A stretch of 64,000 bases of DNA from Neomicrococcus lactis (GCF_014200305.1 NZ_JACHBL010000001.1:2294001-2358000), one strand, 5' to 3'. Shown: positions 54,286 to 63,681, counted from the stretch's first letter. A program made the numbers and translations. Notes: generated by a model from the letters alone, not told the origin.

Positions 54286-54331
54286 GCTTGGGTCAGCCTT
54301 GTGTCCGCAACGACTCAAGGGTGACCCAAGC
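54286..54331. terminator. Terminator between permease and aldehyde dehydrogenase genes
   Basis: GCTTGGGTCA (54286-54295) and TGACCCAAGC (54322-54331) pair perfectly, with an inner CCTTG/CAAGG pair (54297-54301, 54316-54320). Bidirectional between convergent genes; its right flank is a dispersed-motif copy. Confidence 0.75.
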
Positions 54332-54344
54332 TGCGTCGTCGTTA
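54328..54344 (+). repeat. Dispersed motif, copy 14 (intergenic)
   Basis: AAGCTGCGTCGTCGTTA followed by TCTTAGAAAGGG, adjoining the terminator hairpin. Confidence 0.6.
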
Positions 54345-54346
54345 TC

Positions 54347-55804
54347 TTAGAAAGGGTACGGCGCAATCTCTGGGCGCATGGTCAACCACTGAATCTCGGT
54401 AAAGGATTCGATGTTTGCGGTCGCTCCACCGATACGCGTTCCGTTGCCGGAGTTCTTGACGCCGCCGAATGGCGCTTGCGATTCGTCCATCACCGTTTGT
54501 TCGTTGATGTGTACCTTGCCGGAATCGAGCTGGTCAGCGATCTGCATCGCCAACCCCACGTCGCCAAGAATTGAAATCGACAGTCCCAGATCGCTATTGT
54601 TCGCGAGCTCGACGGCCTCTTCAGCCGTGGAGAATTTCATGACAGGCGCTACCGGGCCGAAGATCTCTTGGTTCCACGCTGGATGCTCAACTTTCATGTC
54701 CGTGAGCACGGTGGGCTGATAGAACAGGCCCTCCTTGATGGCGCCGCCAGCAGTAACAGTGGCGCCTTGCAATACGGAATCCTGGACCAGGGCGTCTACC
54801 TTTTTGAGCTGGTTCTCATCAATGATGGGACCCAATGCAACTTGCTCGGTGGCGGGATTGCCCACTGGCAAGTGCTTCGCCTTTTCGGCGAGCGCGGCCA
54901 CGTATTCATCGTGAATGGACTCGTGGACAAGGTGCCGTCCCGTGGACATGCAGATTTGGCCTTGGTGCATGAAGGAGCCGAAAGCTGCTGCCGAAGCGGC
55001 TTTTGCCAAGTCAGCGCCCGGAAGCACGATCATCGCGTTGTTTCCACCGAGTTCCAAGTGCGCCCGCTTGAGCAAGCGTCCCGCGGTTTCGCCGATCTTC
55101 CGGCCCGCGTTCGTGGACCCCGTGAACGCAATCACGGAGACTTCGGGCGCCTCCACAACGGCCGCACCTACATCCGCTCCACCCGGTAGCAGGCTGAGCA
55201 CTCCAGCTGGCAACCCAGCTTCTTCAAAAATTCGCATGAGTACGACGCCGCCGCACACCGCAGTGCGCGGGTCCGGCTTCAGCAGGACTGCATTTCCCAG
55301 TGCTAGCGCGGGCGCCACGGCTCGGATGGAAAGAATGAGCGGGAAGTTGAACGGCGCGATGACGCTGACGACGCCCACGGGACGACGGCGCGCAAAGGAC
55401 CAACGATCGTCGTCCGAGGCGAGGACTTCACCTTGAGGGAGATGAGGGAGAGCGGAGGCGTCAAAGCACTCGTTCGCGGCGACGTGGGTTTCGAGGCCGG
55501 CTTTGCCCTGGATGGCACCGGACTCCTTCATGATCCATTCGTGGATCTCTGGCGCGTGCTCTTCGAAGAGCATTCCGGCCTTGCGGAGGATGGCAGCGCG
55601 CTCTTCAGGCTTCTTCGTCGCCCATTCTTTTTGAGCCTTCGCAGCGACTTGTGCTGCTTCTTTGACGTCGTCGACGCTCGCCATGCCTACCGAAGCGAGT
55701 TTGTTGCCCGTCGCTGGTTCGAGGGCATCGGCGGTTGTGGAGGCATCTCGCCAACCATTGATGTTGATCTTGTTTTCCCACGTGGACTGATCGAAGAGCG
55801 TCAT
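54347..55804 (-). CDS. Aldehyde dehydrogenase, benzaldehyde-type
   Basis: 485 residues. Catalytic Cys in FMHQGQICMSTGR, Glu in RAHLELGGNNAM, Asn in VIAPFNFPLIL and the cofactor motif FTGSTNAGRKIGE. Similarity pattern fits benzaldehyde/vanillin-type dehydrogenases; EIAPYPF is a common C-terminus in this group. Oxidises an aldehyde with NAD(P). ATG 55804 has AAGGA five to six bases before it; the frame opens 23 codons earlier. Consistent with the aromatic-catabolism theme. Minus-strand motif copy at 55240-55256. Confidence 0.9.
   Translation of the reverse strand: MTLFDQSTWENKININGWRDASTTADALEPATGNKLASVGMASVDDVKEAAQVAAKAQKEWATKKPEERAAILRKAGMLFEEHAPEIHEWIMKESGAIQGKAGLETHVAANECFDASALPHLPQGEVLASDDDRWSFARRRPVGVVSVIAPFNFPLILSIRAVAPALALGNAVLLKPDPRTAVCGGVVLMRIFEEAGLPAGVLSLLPGGADVGAAVVEAPEVSVIAFTGSTNAGRKIGETAGRLLKRAHLELGGNNAMIVLPGADLAKAASAAAFGSFMHQGQICMSTGRHLVHESIHDEYVAALAEKAKHLPVGNPATEQVALGPIIDENQLKKVDALVQDSVLQGATVTAGGAIKEGLFYQPTVLTDMKVEHPAWNQEIFGPVAPVMKFSTAEEAVELANNSDLGLSISILGDVGLAMQIADQLDSGKVHINEQTVMDESQAPFGGVKNSGNGTRIGGATANIESFTEIQWLTMRPEIAPYPF
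55240..55256 (-). repeat. Dispersed motif, copy 15
   Basis: GTGCGGCGGCGTCGTAC followed by TCATGCG on the minus strand; in frame within the aldehyde dehydrogenase (read CGGVVLM). Confidence 0.65.
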
Positions 55805-55931
55805 TGCCATCCTTAAGCTGGTCATATGCGGTGAAAGTGATCCACTACATAGATAGATAGTGATGACTCTCATTAGATCATTGGCTCACACTATGTGGAA
55901 GAGGTTCTCAGCAAACCACTAGGCTAGATAA

Positions 55932-56387
55932 ATGTCTGAAATGTTCTCTTCGCTGCCGTTTGGGCTGGCGTATGTAGGACTTTTCTTAGGTGCCATGTTG
56001 CGCGCAAACACCACGTATTGGATCGGCCGCGGCATCGCCCGAGGAGCTGAGCACTCCCGGTTCAAACACTTCCTTGAGGGTCCTATTTACGAGCGAGCCC
56101 AGCGTTTTATGGAACGGTGGGGCATCTTCGCTGTTCCCTTGTCCTTCTTGACCGTGGGTATTCAGACGGCCGTCAACGCGAGTGCCGGAATGGGCCGGAT
56201 GTCACTCAAGCGCTACTTGCCCGCGGTCATCGTGGGATGCCTCATGTGGGCACTCATTTACTCGACGGTTGGCATGGCCGTGATTTTCGCCTGGCTAGAC
56301 CTCGGCTGGCAATGGGTAGTGGCCGGAGCGATTGTGGTTGGAATTGTCACGATGGCATGGATCAAATACCGTCGCCAAGACGGATAA
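55932..56387 (+). CDS. DedA/VTT-family-like membrane protein
   Basis: 151 residues, four membrane segments. ERWGIFAVPLSFLTVGIQTA then VNASAGMGRMSLKRYLPAVI is the DedA-type core loop followed by its amphipathic helix. Shorter than typical DedA proteins (about 200). DedA/VTT proteins are linked to lipid flipping in the membrane. Single gene, divergent from the aldehyde dehydrogenase. Confidence 0.75.
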   Translation: MSEMFSSLPFGLAYVGLFLGAMLRANTTYWIGRGIARGAEHSRFKHFLEGPIYERAQRFMERWGIFAVPLSFLTVGIQTAVNASAGMGRMSLKRYLPAVIVGCLMWALIYSTVGMAVIFAWLDLGWQWVVAGAIVVGIVTMAWIKYRRQDG

Positions 56388-56407
56388 GAACGTGGCGGTA
56401 CGGCGAA

Positions 56408-56593
56408 CTACTTCGCGCGTTCTCGCTCAAGTTTGTCGATGGACGTGATGATGCGATCGGCGCTTTCCAGAATGCGTTTTTGGGAAGCTGATTTCGCATA
56501 GACAACTTTTCGACCACGGGATTTCAGTCCCACAGGGTTCGATCTATGCTGCTGCCCGCGTGGCGATGCGGACTGGTTCATCTCATCAATCAT
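56408..56593 (-). CDS. Small basic protein of unknown function
   Basis: 61 residues; basic N-terminal half and a helical C-terminus (QKRILESADRIITSIDKLER). A very strong ribosome site, GGAGGAATC, stands directly before the ATG, which supports it as a real gene despite its size. It sits between convergent/parallel genes, upstream of none. No recognised family. Confidence 0.55.
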   Translation of the reverse strand: MIDEMNQSASPRGQQHRSNPVGLKSRGRKVVYAKSASQKRILESADRIITSIDKLERERAK

Positions 56594-56679
56594 GATTCCT
56601 CCTTCACTCCATTGTCCTCAAAAAGGTCCGCCGGAACCAGTATGTCTGGCTCCGGCGGATTCACTGCACACTGGAGGTA

Positions 56680-57795
56680 CTAGTTGCTAAGTACCTCAGA
56701 AACGGGCGTGAATTCGTAGCCGTGTGCTTCGGCGACGGACTTGAAGGTGACCTTGCCCTTGTGGGTGTTGAGGCCGTTCGCGAAGCCAGCGTCAGACTTC
56801 AACGCTTCTTCCCAACCGCGGTCTGCGATGCGCAGCGCGTAAGGAAGGGTGGCGTTCGTGAGAGCCGCGGTGGAGGTCTGTGGGACGGCTCCTGGCATGT
56901 TGGCCACGCAGTAGTACACGGAATCGTGAACGCGGAAGGTTGGCTCAGCGTGAGTGGTGGCCTTCGAGCCCTCGAAGCAGCCGCCCTGGTCAATAGCGAT
57001 GTCCACGAGCACGGAGTTTGGCTTCATCTTCTCCACCATGTCCAGCGTGACGAGCTTCGGTGCTGCGGCGCCGGGGATGAGCACGGAACCGATCACCAAG
57101 TCTGCGGCAGCAACCTCGGAAGCGATGGTCAGCTTGTTGGAAGCCAAGGTTTTGATGCGACCGTGGTGGACCGTATCGATTTCCTTGAGGCGTGCAATGT
57201 TGATGTCGATGATCGTGACATCAGCACCCATGCCTGCCGCGACAACAGCTGCGTTCTCGCCGGCAACGCCGCCGCCGATCACCACAACCTTGGCCGGACG
57301 GGTTCCGGGAACGCCACCCATGAGGATGCCTGGGCCGCCATTAGGCTGCTGGAGCTGCACGGCGCCGATCTGAGCGGACAAACGGCCAGCGACCTCGGAC
57401 ATTGGGGCAAGCAAGGGGAGTGCACGTCCGTTGGTCACGGTTTCGTAAGCGATCGCCGTCGTACCTGCATTGACCAATGCGTCAGTGCAGGCCTTGTCAG
57501 CAGCCAAGTGCAAGTAAGTAAAGAGGACCAAGCCGTCACGCAAGCGGTGGAATTCCTCAGCGATAGGTTCCTTGACCTTGACCACCATGTCCGCGCGGGA
57601 CCAGACCTCGTCAGCGGACTCGACAATCTCGGCGCCCACTGCGCGGTAGTCATCATCGGTGTGTCCGGAGCCCACGCCAGCGCCGGCCTGGATGAGGACC
57701 TTGTGGCCGCGGTTATCGAATTCGGACACGCCAGCGGGGGTCATCGCGACGCGGAATTCGTTGTTCTTAACTTCGGTGGGGACGCCGATGATCAC
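56680..57795 (-). CDS. ald: Alanine dehydrogenase
   Basis: 371 residues, exactly the usual length. VIIGVPTEVKNNEFRVAMTP with the substrate Arg, Lys in VKVKEPIAEEF, His in LFTYLHLAADKA, and the NAD motif VVIGGGVAGENAAVVAAGMG. Catalyses reversible deamination of L-alanine to pyruvate with NAD. GTG start at 57795 with AGGAG before it; the open frame upstream is not conserved. Divergent from its Lrp-type regulator at 57953. Confidence 0.95.
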   Translation of the reverse strand: MIIGVPTEVKNNEFRVAMTPAGVSEFDNRGHKVLIQAGAGVGSGHTDDDYRAVGAEIVESADEVWSRADMVVKVKEPIAEEFHRLRDGLVLFTYLHLAADKACTDALVNAGTTAIAYETVTNGRALPLLAPMSEVAGRLSAQIGAVQLQQPNGGPGILMGGVPGTRPAKVVVIGGGVAGENAAVVAAGMGADVTIIDINIARLKEIDTVHHGRIKTLASNKLTIASEVAAADLVIGSVLIPGAAAPKLVTLDMVEKMKPNSVLVDIAIDQGGCFEGSKATTHAEPTFRVHDSVYYCVANMPGAVPQTSTAALTNATLPYALRIADRGWEEALKSDAGFANGLNTHKGKVTFKSVAEAHGYEFTPVSEVLSN

Positions 57796-57844
57796 GGTGG
57801 CTCCTAGCAATTGTGGTGGGTTTTTCTCGTGCGATCTGCCGCAC

Positions 57845-57873
57845 TTTCTGCACACAACTGTAGGGTTTTCTGC
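57845..57873. promoter_or_regulatory. Candidate AldR sites in the ald/AldR intergenic region
   Basis: TTTCTGC occurs at 57845-57851 and again at 57867-57873, exactly 22 bases (about two helical turns) apart. The second lies in the near-palindrome TTCTGCGGAA. Lrp-type regulators typically bind such phased repeats; assignment is inferred. Confidence 0.45.
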
Positions 57874-57952
57874 GGAAGTACAATAGGTTCACCGAATTAT
57901 CCGCGGTTACCTCAAAAATATTGGTAGATAGTAACGAAAGCGAGTTCCAGTG

Positions 57953-58441
57953 ATGGCGGCCACATCGAAGAATCTGCGGGAGAATTTCGTGCTCGATTCA
58001 ACTGATCACAAGCTACTCGCTTTGCTCAATGAAAACTCGCGCCGCACGAACGCTTCGCTGGCTGAGGAGTTGGGGATTGCGCAGTCAACGTGCCTCGCGC
58101 GGCTCAACGCACTGAGGGATCACGGCGTGATTCGCCGATTTACGATCGAGGTGGAGCCGGCGTCCGTGGGCCATGCCTTGGAGGCGCTTATTTCGGTGCG
58201 CATTCGTCCGGGCGCGCGGCACCTCATGGCCGAATTCTCGGCGATGATTCGAGCGCTGCCGGGTGTTGCCCAAGTGTTCTTCTTGGGCGGTGACGAGGAC
58301 TTCTTGATCCATGTGGGACTCAAGGATTCGCAAGAAGTGCGGCAATTCGTGCTGGACCACTTGTCCGCGAATCCGGCCGTTGCGAATACGCGGACAAGCT
58401 TGGTCTTTGAGAACTCCCGTGGGGAAGTGCCCTGGGTTTAG
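57953..58441 (+). CDS. Lrp/AsnC family regulator (AldR-like)
   Basis: 162 residues. N-terminal HTH LDSTDHKLLALLNENSRRTN, then AEELGIAQSTCLARLNALRD and the C-terminal RAM domain (VSVRIRPGA-like ISVRIRPGARHLMAEFSAMI). Divergent from ald, the arrangement of AldR, which activates ald in response to alanine. ATG 57953 directly follows an in-frame GTG (57950). Confidence 0.9.
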   Translation: MAATSKNLRENFVLDSTDHKLLALLNENSRRTNASLAEELGIAQSTCLARLNALRDHGVIRRFTIEVEPASVGHALEALISVRIRPGARHLMAEFSAMIRALPGVAQVFFLGGDEDFLIHVGLKDSQEVRQFVLDHLSANPAVANTRTSLVFENSRGEVPWV

Positions 58442-58460
58442 GCGTGCGCCTAGCTAGGGT

Positions 58461-59807
58461 TTAGGCGTCAATCACGAGGTCGGTCTGTGCGGTGGAGCAG
58501 CACGGCAAGAACTTGCCGGCGGCTACTTCACGAGCACGAATGCCGCCTTGATGATTCATGTCCACTTCTCCGGACAACTTCACGACCTTGCAAGAACCGC
58601 ACATGCCTTCTTGGCAGTTCGCGCCAATTCGCACGCCGGCGCTCTGAGCTACGTGAAGGATGCGCTGGTCCGGGTTGATGCGGACTTTGAGCTTTGACTT
58701 CACGAAGGACATGGTCAGCGTGCCTTCGCCCACTGACTTGAACGCGGAGTCGTCCGGTGGGAACTCCTGAAGCTCCTCGGTCTCCTCGAGAGGCTCGGCG
58801 ATGGCCGCCGTCTCCAGGAACTGCAAGTTGGTGGTGTGCGTCTCTGGGGCAGCCTCACGAGCGGCGGCAATTTCCTCCGCAAACTCCTCAGCAATATCCT
58901 CGGCATGCGCGATTTCCTCTTGGTATTCAAGAAGAGTCGCGCGGTCGCCTGAGAAGAACTCCATATGCACGGACGTGTCATCCACACCCACGTTGCGGAG
59001 CAAGTCGGCGGCGTGGTTCAAGTAGCCTTCCGGCCCGCACGCGTACACCTTGCGGCCGTTCGCATCCGGCGCCACTTGCTCGATCATCTCGGCGGTCAGG
59101 CGCCCCAGCATCCACTCCCAGTTCTCCGGCACCGAACGGTCGCCGAGGGAATAAAACACCTTGATGCGCTCATCCACCGCGCTGATGTATTCGAGCTCCT
59201 TGTGGAACGCGAAGCCACCCGGTTCCGCACCGTGATAAAGCACGACGACGTCTGCTCGGCTAGGGAGCGCATGGATGGTTCGCACCATGGACATGATGGG
59301 CGTGATGCCCGCACCGGCTGCGAGCAGCAGGTAGCGCGGGCGACGTTCCTGGTCCGGAAGGTGGAAAGCTCCCACCGGGCCAAGCATGTCCAGAACGGTT
59401 CCCGGGCGCACGTTGTCATGTACCCACGGGGAGACGAGTCCCTGAGCATCTCGTTTGACCGAGATGCTGAAGGTCCACGGAGATGTGGGCGCACTCGAGA
59501 TCGAGTAGCTGCGGTCCACGAACTCGCCGTCTTCCCCATTAATAGGGAAGGCAATATTCAGGTACTGGCCGGCGCGGAACGCGAGCGGGGCACCGTCGAG
59601 GCGGCGGAACACAAAGGTCATGATCCCGCCTGCCTCGGGGATTGTCTGCACGCACTCGGCCAGGAACTCTTGCGGGTGCCACGGACCTAGCGCACGAGCG
59701 GCACTGGCGGCCGCATCGTTAGCGCTGAGGACCCGATTCCACGGCATTTGAAAATCGCTGGTCCTCTTGGGCTCCGGCGTTTCAATGCTGGTGGTCATAA
59801 CGGTCAT
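58461..59807 (-). CDS. gbcB: Glycine betaine monooxygenase reductase component (GbcB-like)
   Basis: 448 residues. Ferredoxin-reductase part: RAGQYLNIAFPINGEDGEFV then DRSYSISSAPTS (FAD), LLLAAGAGITPIMSMVRTIH (NADH). C-terminal plant-type 2Fe-2S domain: ANCQEGMCGSCK and CC near the end. Between them lies an unusually long Glu/Ala-rich insert (about residues 285-355). Donates electrons to GbcA. Its ATG overlaps the gbcA stop (ATGA). Confidence 0.88.
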   Translation of the reverse strand: MTVMTTSIETPEPKRTSDFQMPWNRVLSANDAAASAARALGPWHPQEFLAECVQTIPEAGGIMTFVFRRLDGAPLAFRAGQYLNIAFPINGEDGEFVDRSYSISSAPTSPWTFSISVKRDAQGLVSPWVHDNVRPGTVLDMLGPVGAFHLPDQERRPRYLLLAAGAGITPIMSMVRTIHALPSRADVVVLYHGAEPGGFAFHKELEYISAVDERIKVFYSLGDRSVPENWEWMLGRLTAEMIEQVAPDANGRKVYACGPEGYLNHAADLLRNVGVDDTSVHMEFFSGDRATLLEYQEEIAHAEDIAEEFAEEIAAAREAAPETHTTNLQFLETAAIAEPLEETEELQEFPPDDSAFKSVGEGTLTMSFVKSKLKVRINPDQRILHVAQSAGVRIGANCQEGMCGSCKVVKLSGEVDMNHQGGIRAREVAAGKFLPCCSTAQTDLVIDA

Positions 59808-61108
59808 GCCAAGTGCTCCTGCATCCGCTGCACGTACCAATTGATGAAGGCTTCCACCTGGTATTCGCTCTTCATGTACGGGCCGGGCTCGTAAGCAGGG
59901 CTAGCGGCGCCCTGCTGGCAGAGCTCCACGAAGGCCTTGTCCTGAATGTTCGTCTGCTTCCACGTGTGGGTGAGCTTCTCGAGATCGTAGTCGTCGCCCT
60001 CAACGGCGTCATCTGCCACGAGCCACGTGGTGCGCACCAAAGTCTGGTGCTCGTTGATGGGGAAGACGCCGAACGTGATGACGTGGTCGCCCAAGAAATG
60101 GAACCAGCTGTTGGGCTGCAAGTGCATCGAGCAACGGCCCAAGCGGAAGTCCCGAAGTTCGCCCAAAAGCTTCTTGGACAAACGGTGTCCGTCAGGGGAG
60201 AAAGATTCGCCTTCGCCATCGAGTGGTTCGCGGGAAATGCGGATGCCGGCGATGCGGGTGTCGAGCTCTTCGACGACTTCGTACGGCAAACCGTAGCGGC
60301 GGCAGCGAGCCTCAAGTGCTGCTTCCGATTCCTTATTACGCTGCCAAACGTCTTCAAGATGCGGAGGGACGGTCTCTTCCGTCAAACCCCAGGTAGGGAA
60401 GAGCGAGCAAGCGAGCTCTGGGTGACCGTCACAGTGGTAACACTCGCGGTTGTTCTCCATGACAAGCTTCCAATTGCCCTCTTCAACAATGTTCTGCTGG
60501 TAGGCAATCTTGGTTCGGCTCAAATCGTGAGGCGCAAGGTACGGCTCAAAAATCTTGGCGGTCTCGTCAAAGTCCGTTGGTGGTTCATCCGCGACGCAAA
60601 CAAAGATGAGTCCCGCGTAAATACGGCTGTGTGCCTTCTTGAGGCCGAAGCAGCTTTTGTCGAAGTCGGTCTCGCCGGGTGCGGAGGCGTGAATGAGATC
60701 GCCTTCGGGGGAGTAGGTCCACGAGTGGTAGCCACACACCAAGTTGCCGGTGCTTCCCGATGGGGCGGTGAGCACGCGTGCGCCGCGGTGACGGCACACA
60801 TTGTGGAGGACGTTGACTCCGCCGTCGTCATTGCGCATCACCAAAAGTGAGGTGGGGCCGTACTCAATTGTTACGTAATCCCCGGGCTCAGGTACTTCAG
60901 CAACGCTTGCGGCGAAGAGCCAGTGCTTCTGGAAGATGCCCTGCATGTCCATGCTGAAGACGGTGGGATCCGTGTAAAACGGAGCGTCCAGGGAGTATCC
61001 GACTCGTCGTTCGTCGAAGAGATCCTTGATCTCCGCGAGTTGATCGAGTGGTTTGGTGCTACGAAGCGTGCCGCGCGACGTGCGAGGCGCGTTGGTGGAA
61101 ACAGACAT
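59804..61108 (-). CDS. gbcA: Glycine betaine monooxygenase, Rieske oxygenase component (GbcA-like)
   Basis: 434 residues. Rieske ligands Cys105/His107 (CRHRGA) and Cys125/His128 (CGYHSW). Mononuclear iron site in ENNRECYHCDGHPEL. Matches the GbcA/stachydrine demethylase branch; demethylates glycine betaine to dimethylglycine and releases formaldehyde. ATG 61108 is chosen (AAGGAAT before). The 115-base gap to the divergent LysR gene holds the promoter. The formaldehyde dehydrogenase and BCCT transporter nearby support the betaine role. Confidence 0.9.
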   Translation of the reverse strand: MSVSTNAPRTSRGTLRSTKPLDQLAEIKDLFDERRVGYSLDAPFYTDPTVFSMDMQGIFQKHWLFAASVAEVPEPGDYVTIEYGPTSLLVMRNDDGGVNVLHNVCRHRGARVLTAPSGSTGNLVCGYHSWTYSPEGDLIHASAPGETDFDKSCFGLKKAHSRIYAGLIFVCVADEPPTDFDETAKIFEPYLAPHDLSRTKIAYQQNIVEEGNWKLVMENNRECYHCDGHPELACSLFPTWGLTEETVPPHLEDVWQRNKESEAALEARCRRYGLPYEVVEELDTRIAGIRISREPLDGEGESFSPDGHRLSKKLLGELRDFRLGRCSMHLQPNSWFHFLGDHVITFGVFPINEHQTLVRTTWLVADDAVEGDDYDLEKLTHTWKQTNIQDKAFVELCQQGAASPAYEPGPYMKSEYQVEAFINWYVQRMQEHLA

Positions 61109-61223
61109 ATGCAGGTATTCCTTGTGATCAGAGGGCGATGACCAAGCGGTACAGATCACTTTAGAGATTTGTAATGTGTGAGAAAAGCGTAATTTTTTAT
61201 GTGAAGTCGTGCACAATTACCGC

Positions 61224-62147
61224 ATGATCGATTCCCGCCTCCTCACGCTTCGTACATTCGCTGCATGCGGCACTGTGGCAGCCACCGCTGAGCTCACTGG
61301 ATACTCGCCGTCAGCGGTGTCCGCGCAACTTCGAGAGCTCCAAAAAAGTTTGGGAATGCAGCTGGTGACGAAGGATGGTCGCGGACTGCGATTGACGTTG
61401 ACGGGGCGTCGACTTGTCGAGGGCGCCGATGTGCTTTTGGCGCAGTGGGAAGAGCTCAAAGCATCCGCTCTGAAAGCCGGCGAACAAATCCCGGCGCGTC
61501 TTGGATTGGGTGGTTTTTCGACGGCGGCTTCGCAACTCTTGGCACCGCTTGCCGCTCGGCTGCGATCGCAACGCCCAGATCTGGAACTTCAGCTTATTGA
61601 CGCGGATCCTGAGCGTTGTTACCGGTTGCTGTTGGCGGAGCGAATCGATCTTGCCGTGGTGGTGTCGATGCAGTCCGCGGCTCACGGCGAAGACGATCCG
61701 CAATTCGAACACGTGCACCTTCTCGATGACCCGCTCGACGTGGTGGTGCCGGCAACTCATCCGCTCGCTGATCGAGGTGCTGTGGGGTTGGAGGAGCTGG
61801 CTTCCGACGCATGGATTACGGACGTTCCAGGTTCGACGTATCGGGCACTTTTCACGGCAGCTTTTGCGGCCGTTGGACACACTCCGCGCGTGGCTCACGA
61901 GTCCACTGAATGGGAGACGATGACCTCCTTTGTGAGTGCCGGAATGGGGGTTGGATTCCTTCCTCGGCTTGCTCCGATGAGCGCGGAAAAGGATCTTGTC
62001 CGGCTGCGCTTAAGTGGCGCTAGTAGGCCCATGCGTGGCATCGTGGCAGTAGTTCGTCGAGGCAGTCTGGAGTCTCCATTGCTACGCGAATCCATAGAAA
62101 TATTGCAGGATTCTGCGCACCAGATACTGATAGGCCGTATGGAATAA
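61224..62147 (+). CDS. LysR family transcriptional regulator
   Basis: 307 residues. N-terminal winged HTH: LLTLRTFAACGTVAATAELT then GYSPSAVSAQLRELQKSLGM; C-terminal substrate-binding domain to residue ~300. Divergent from gbcA, the classic LysR arrangement, so it probably controls gbcAB and perhaps fdhA. ATG 61224 is preferred over GTG 61209 by alignment with typical LysR starts. Confidence 0.9.
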   Translation: MIDSRLLTLRTFAACGTVAATAELTGYSPSAVSAQLRELQKSLGMQLVTKDGRGLRLTLTGRRLVEGADVLLAQWEELKASALKAGEQIPARLGLGGFSTAASQLLAPLAARLRSQRPDLELQLIDADPERCYRLLLAERIDLAVVVSMQSAAHGEDDPQFEHVHLLDDPLDVVVPATHPLADRGAVGLEELASDAWITDVPGSTYRALFTAAFAAVGHTPRVAHESTEWETMTSFVSAGMGVGFLPRLAPMSAEKDLVRLRLSGASRPMRGIVAVVRRGSLESPLLRESIEILQDSAHQILIGRME

Positions 62148-62219
62148 GAGCGATTGCGGCGCCTATTTATTAAGCGGGAGACCCTTGACAAGCCTTGTGA
62201 CTCTCAGCACACTGTTCAG

Positions 62220-62243
62220 TAGTCTGCAACATATATCAGACTA
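62220..62243. promoter_or_regulatory. Inverted repeat upstream of the formaldehyde dehydrogenase gene
   Basis: TAGTCTG and CAGACTA, ten bases apart, 27 bases before the ATG. A TTGACA hexamer lies at 62185-62190. Candidate operator/promoter. Confidence 0.45.
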
Positions 62244-62269
62244 ATATTTTAGAGTCCGGAGGTTTAGGC

Positions 62270-63484
62270 ATGGGCAATAAAGCCGTCAGCTACGCAGGCC
62301 CGGGAAAAGTCGAAGTTATCGACACTCCATACCCTGACTTTGTGCTTCACGATGGTCCCGGTGTTCATCCGGCTAACGTAGGTCGCAAGGTCAATCACGG
62401 CGTCATTCTCAAGACAATCGCCACCAATATTTGTGGTTCGGACCAGCACATGGTGCGAGGACGCACTACGGCGCCGGTAGGCCTGGTACTTGGTCACGAG
62501 ATCACTGGTGAGGTGGTTGAGGTTGGCCCCGACGTTGAGTACTTGAAGGTCGGAGACATCGTTTCCGTTCCGTTCAACATCTCGTGCGGCCGTTGCCGTA
62601 ACTGTAAAGAGGGGCAGACGGGCATTTGCTTGAACGTGAACCCTGACCGTCCAGGTTCTGCATACGGATACGTGGATATGGGTGGCTGGGTAGGCGGTCA
62701 GGCTGAATACGTCTTGGTTCCTTACGCTGACTGGAACGCTCTCAAGTTCCCTGATCGCGATCAGGCACTTGAGAAGATCCTCGACCTCACCATGCTTTCG
62801 GACATTTTCCCCACCGGCTTCCACGGTGCTGTTGGTGCCGGAGTGACGCTGGGATCCACGGTCTACGTTGCCGGTGCAGGACCTGTTGGCCTAGCGGCCG
62901 CAACGTCCGCCCAATTGCTGGGCGCCGCCGTCGTTATTGTGGGAGACCTCAACAAGGACCGCTTGGCGCAAGCCCGCAGCTTCGGCTGTGAAACGGTAGA
63001 TGTCTCGCTGGGCAACCCAGCAGACCAAATCGAGCAACTTTTGGGAACGCCTGAAGTTGACTGCGGTATTGACGCAGTGGGCTTCGAAGCGCGCGGCCAC
63101 GGTAGCGCGGCCGGTACCGAGCAGCCGGCGACGGTCCTGAACTCGCTCATGGAAATCACTCGCGCCGGCGGCCGTTTGGGTATTCCGGGCCTCTACGTGA
63201 CGGGTGACCCAGGAGCAACGGATGAGGCCGCCAAGGTGGGCTCGCTGTCCATGCGCTTTGGCCTGGGCTTCGCCAAATCTCACACGTTCGTCACGGGTCA
63301 GTGCCCAGTGATGAAGTACAACCGCGGGTTGATGCACGCGATCTTGAGCGACAAGGTGTCTATCGCCAAGAACGTCAAGGCAACCCCGATCTCCTTGGAC
63401 AAGGCACCTGAAGGCTATGCAGCCTTCGACGAAGGCGCAGCACGCAAATTCGTCCTAGACCCCCACGGAATGATCAAAATCTAA
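62270..63484 (+). CDS. fdhA: Glutathione-independent formaldehyde dehydrogenase
   Basis: 404 residues, zinc-type medium-chain dehydrogenase. NICGSDQHMVRGRT and GLVLGHEITGEVVEVG hold the catalytic zinc ligands; the structural zinc Cys are in CGRCRNCKEGQTGIC. NAD motif VAGAGPVGLAAATSAQLLGA. The residues DCGIDAVGFEARGHG are typical of the FdhA group. Oxidises formaldehyde, here probably that released by GbcAB. GGAGG is before the ATG. Confidence 0.94.
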   Translation: MGNKAVSYAGPGKVEVIDTPYPDFVLHDGPGVHPANVGRKVNHGVILKTIATNICGSDQHMVRGRTTAPVGLVLGHEITGEVVEVGPDVEYLKVGDIVSVPFNISCGRCRNCKEGQTGICLNVNPDRPGSAYGYVDMGGWVGGQAEYVLVPYADWNALKFPDRDQALEKILDLTMLSDIFPTGFHGAVGAGVTLGSTVYVAGAGPVGLAAATSAQLLGAAVVIVGDLNKDRLAQARSFGCETVDVSLGNPADQIEQLLGTPEVDCGIDAVGFEARGHGSAAGTEQPATVLNSLMEITRAGGRLGIPGLYVTGDPGATDEAAKVGSLSMRFGLGFAKSHTFVTGQCPVMKYNRGLMHAILSDKVSIAKNVKATPISLDKAPEGYAAFDEGAARKFVLDPHGMIKI

Positions 63485-63681
63485 CGCGTGCTGCTCGGCC
63501 ATGAACGGATTACCGACTCATGGCCGAGATGGCGCCATCACTCCACCATTCGGCGAACGCTGCGCGGAACTTCTCCGCGAAGCAAAGGTTGAGAGCCGTG
63601 AGTCTCAGCTGGTAGGAGGTGCCTAGCCTCAATCTTTCATCTTGCGCAATCAGTGTGCAACCCAAAATTCATCACTCAGGC

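Noticed and set aside
56722-57807. 361-codon plus-strand frame over ald
   Set aside because: Antisense to alanine dehydrogenase; Gly/Val/Asp-rich with no family similarity.
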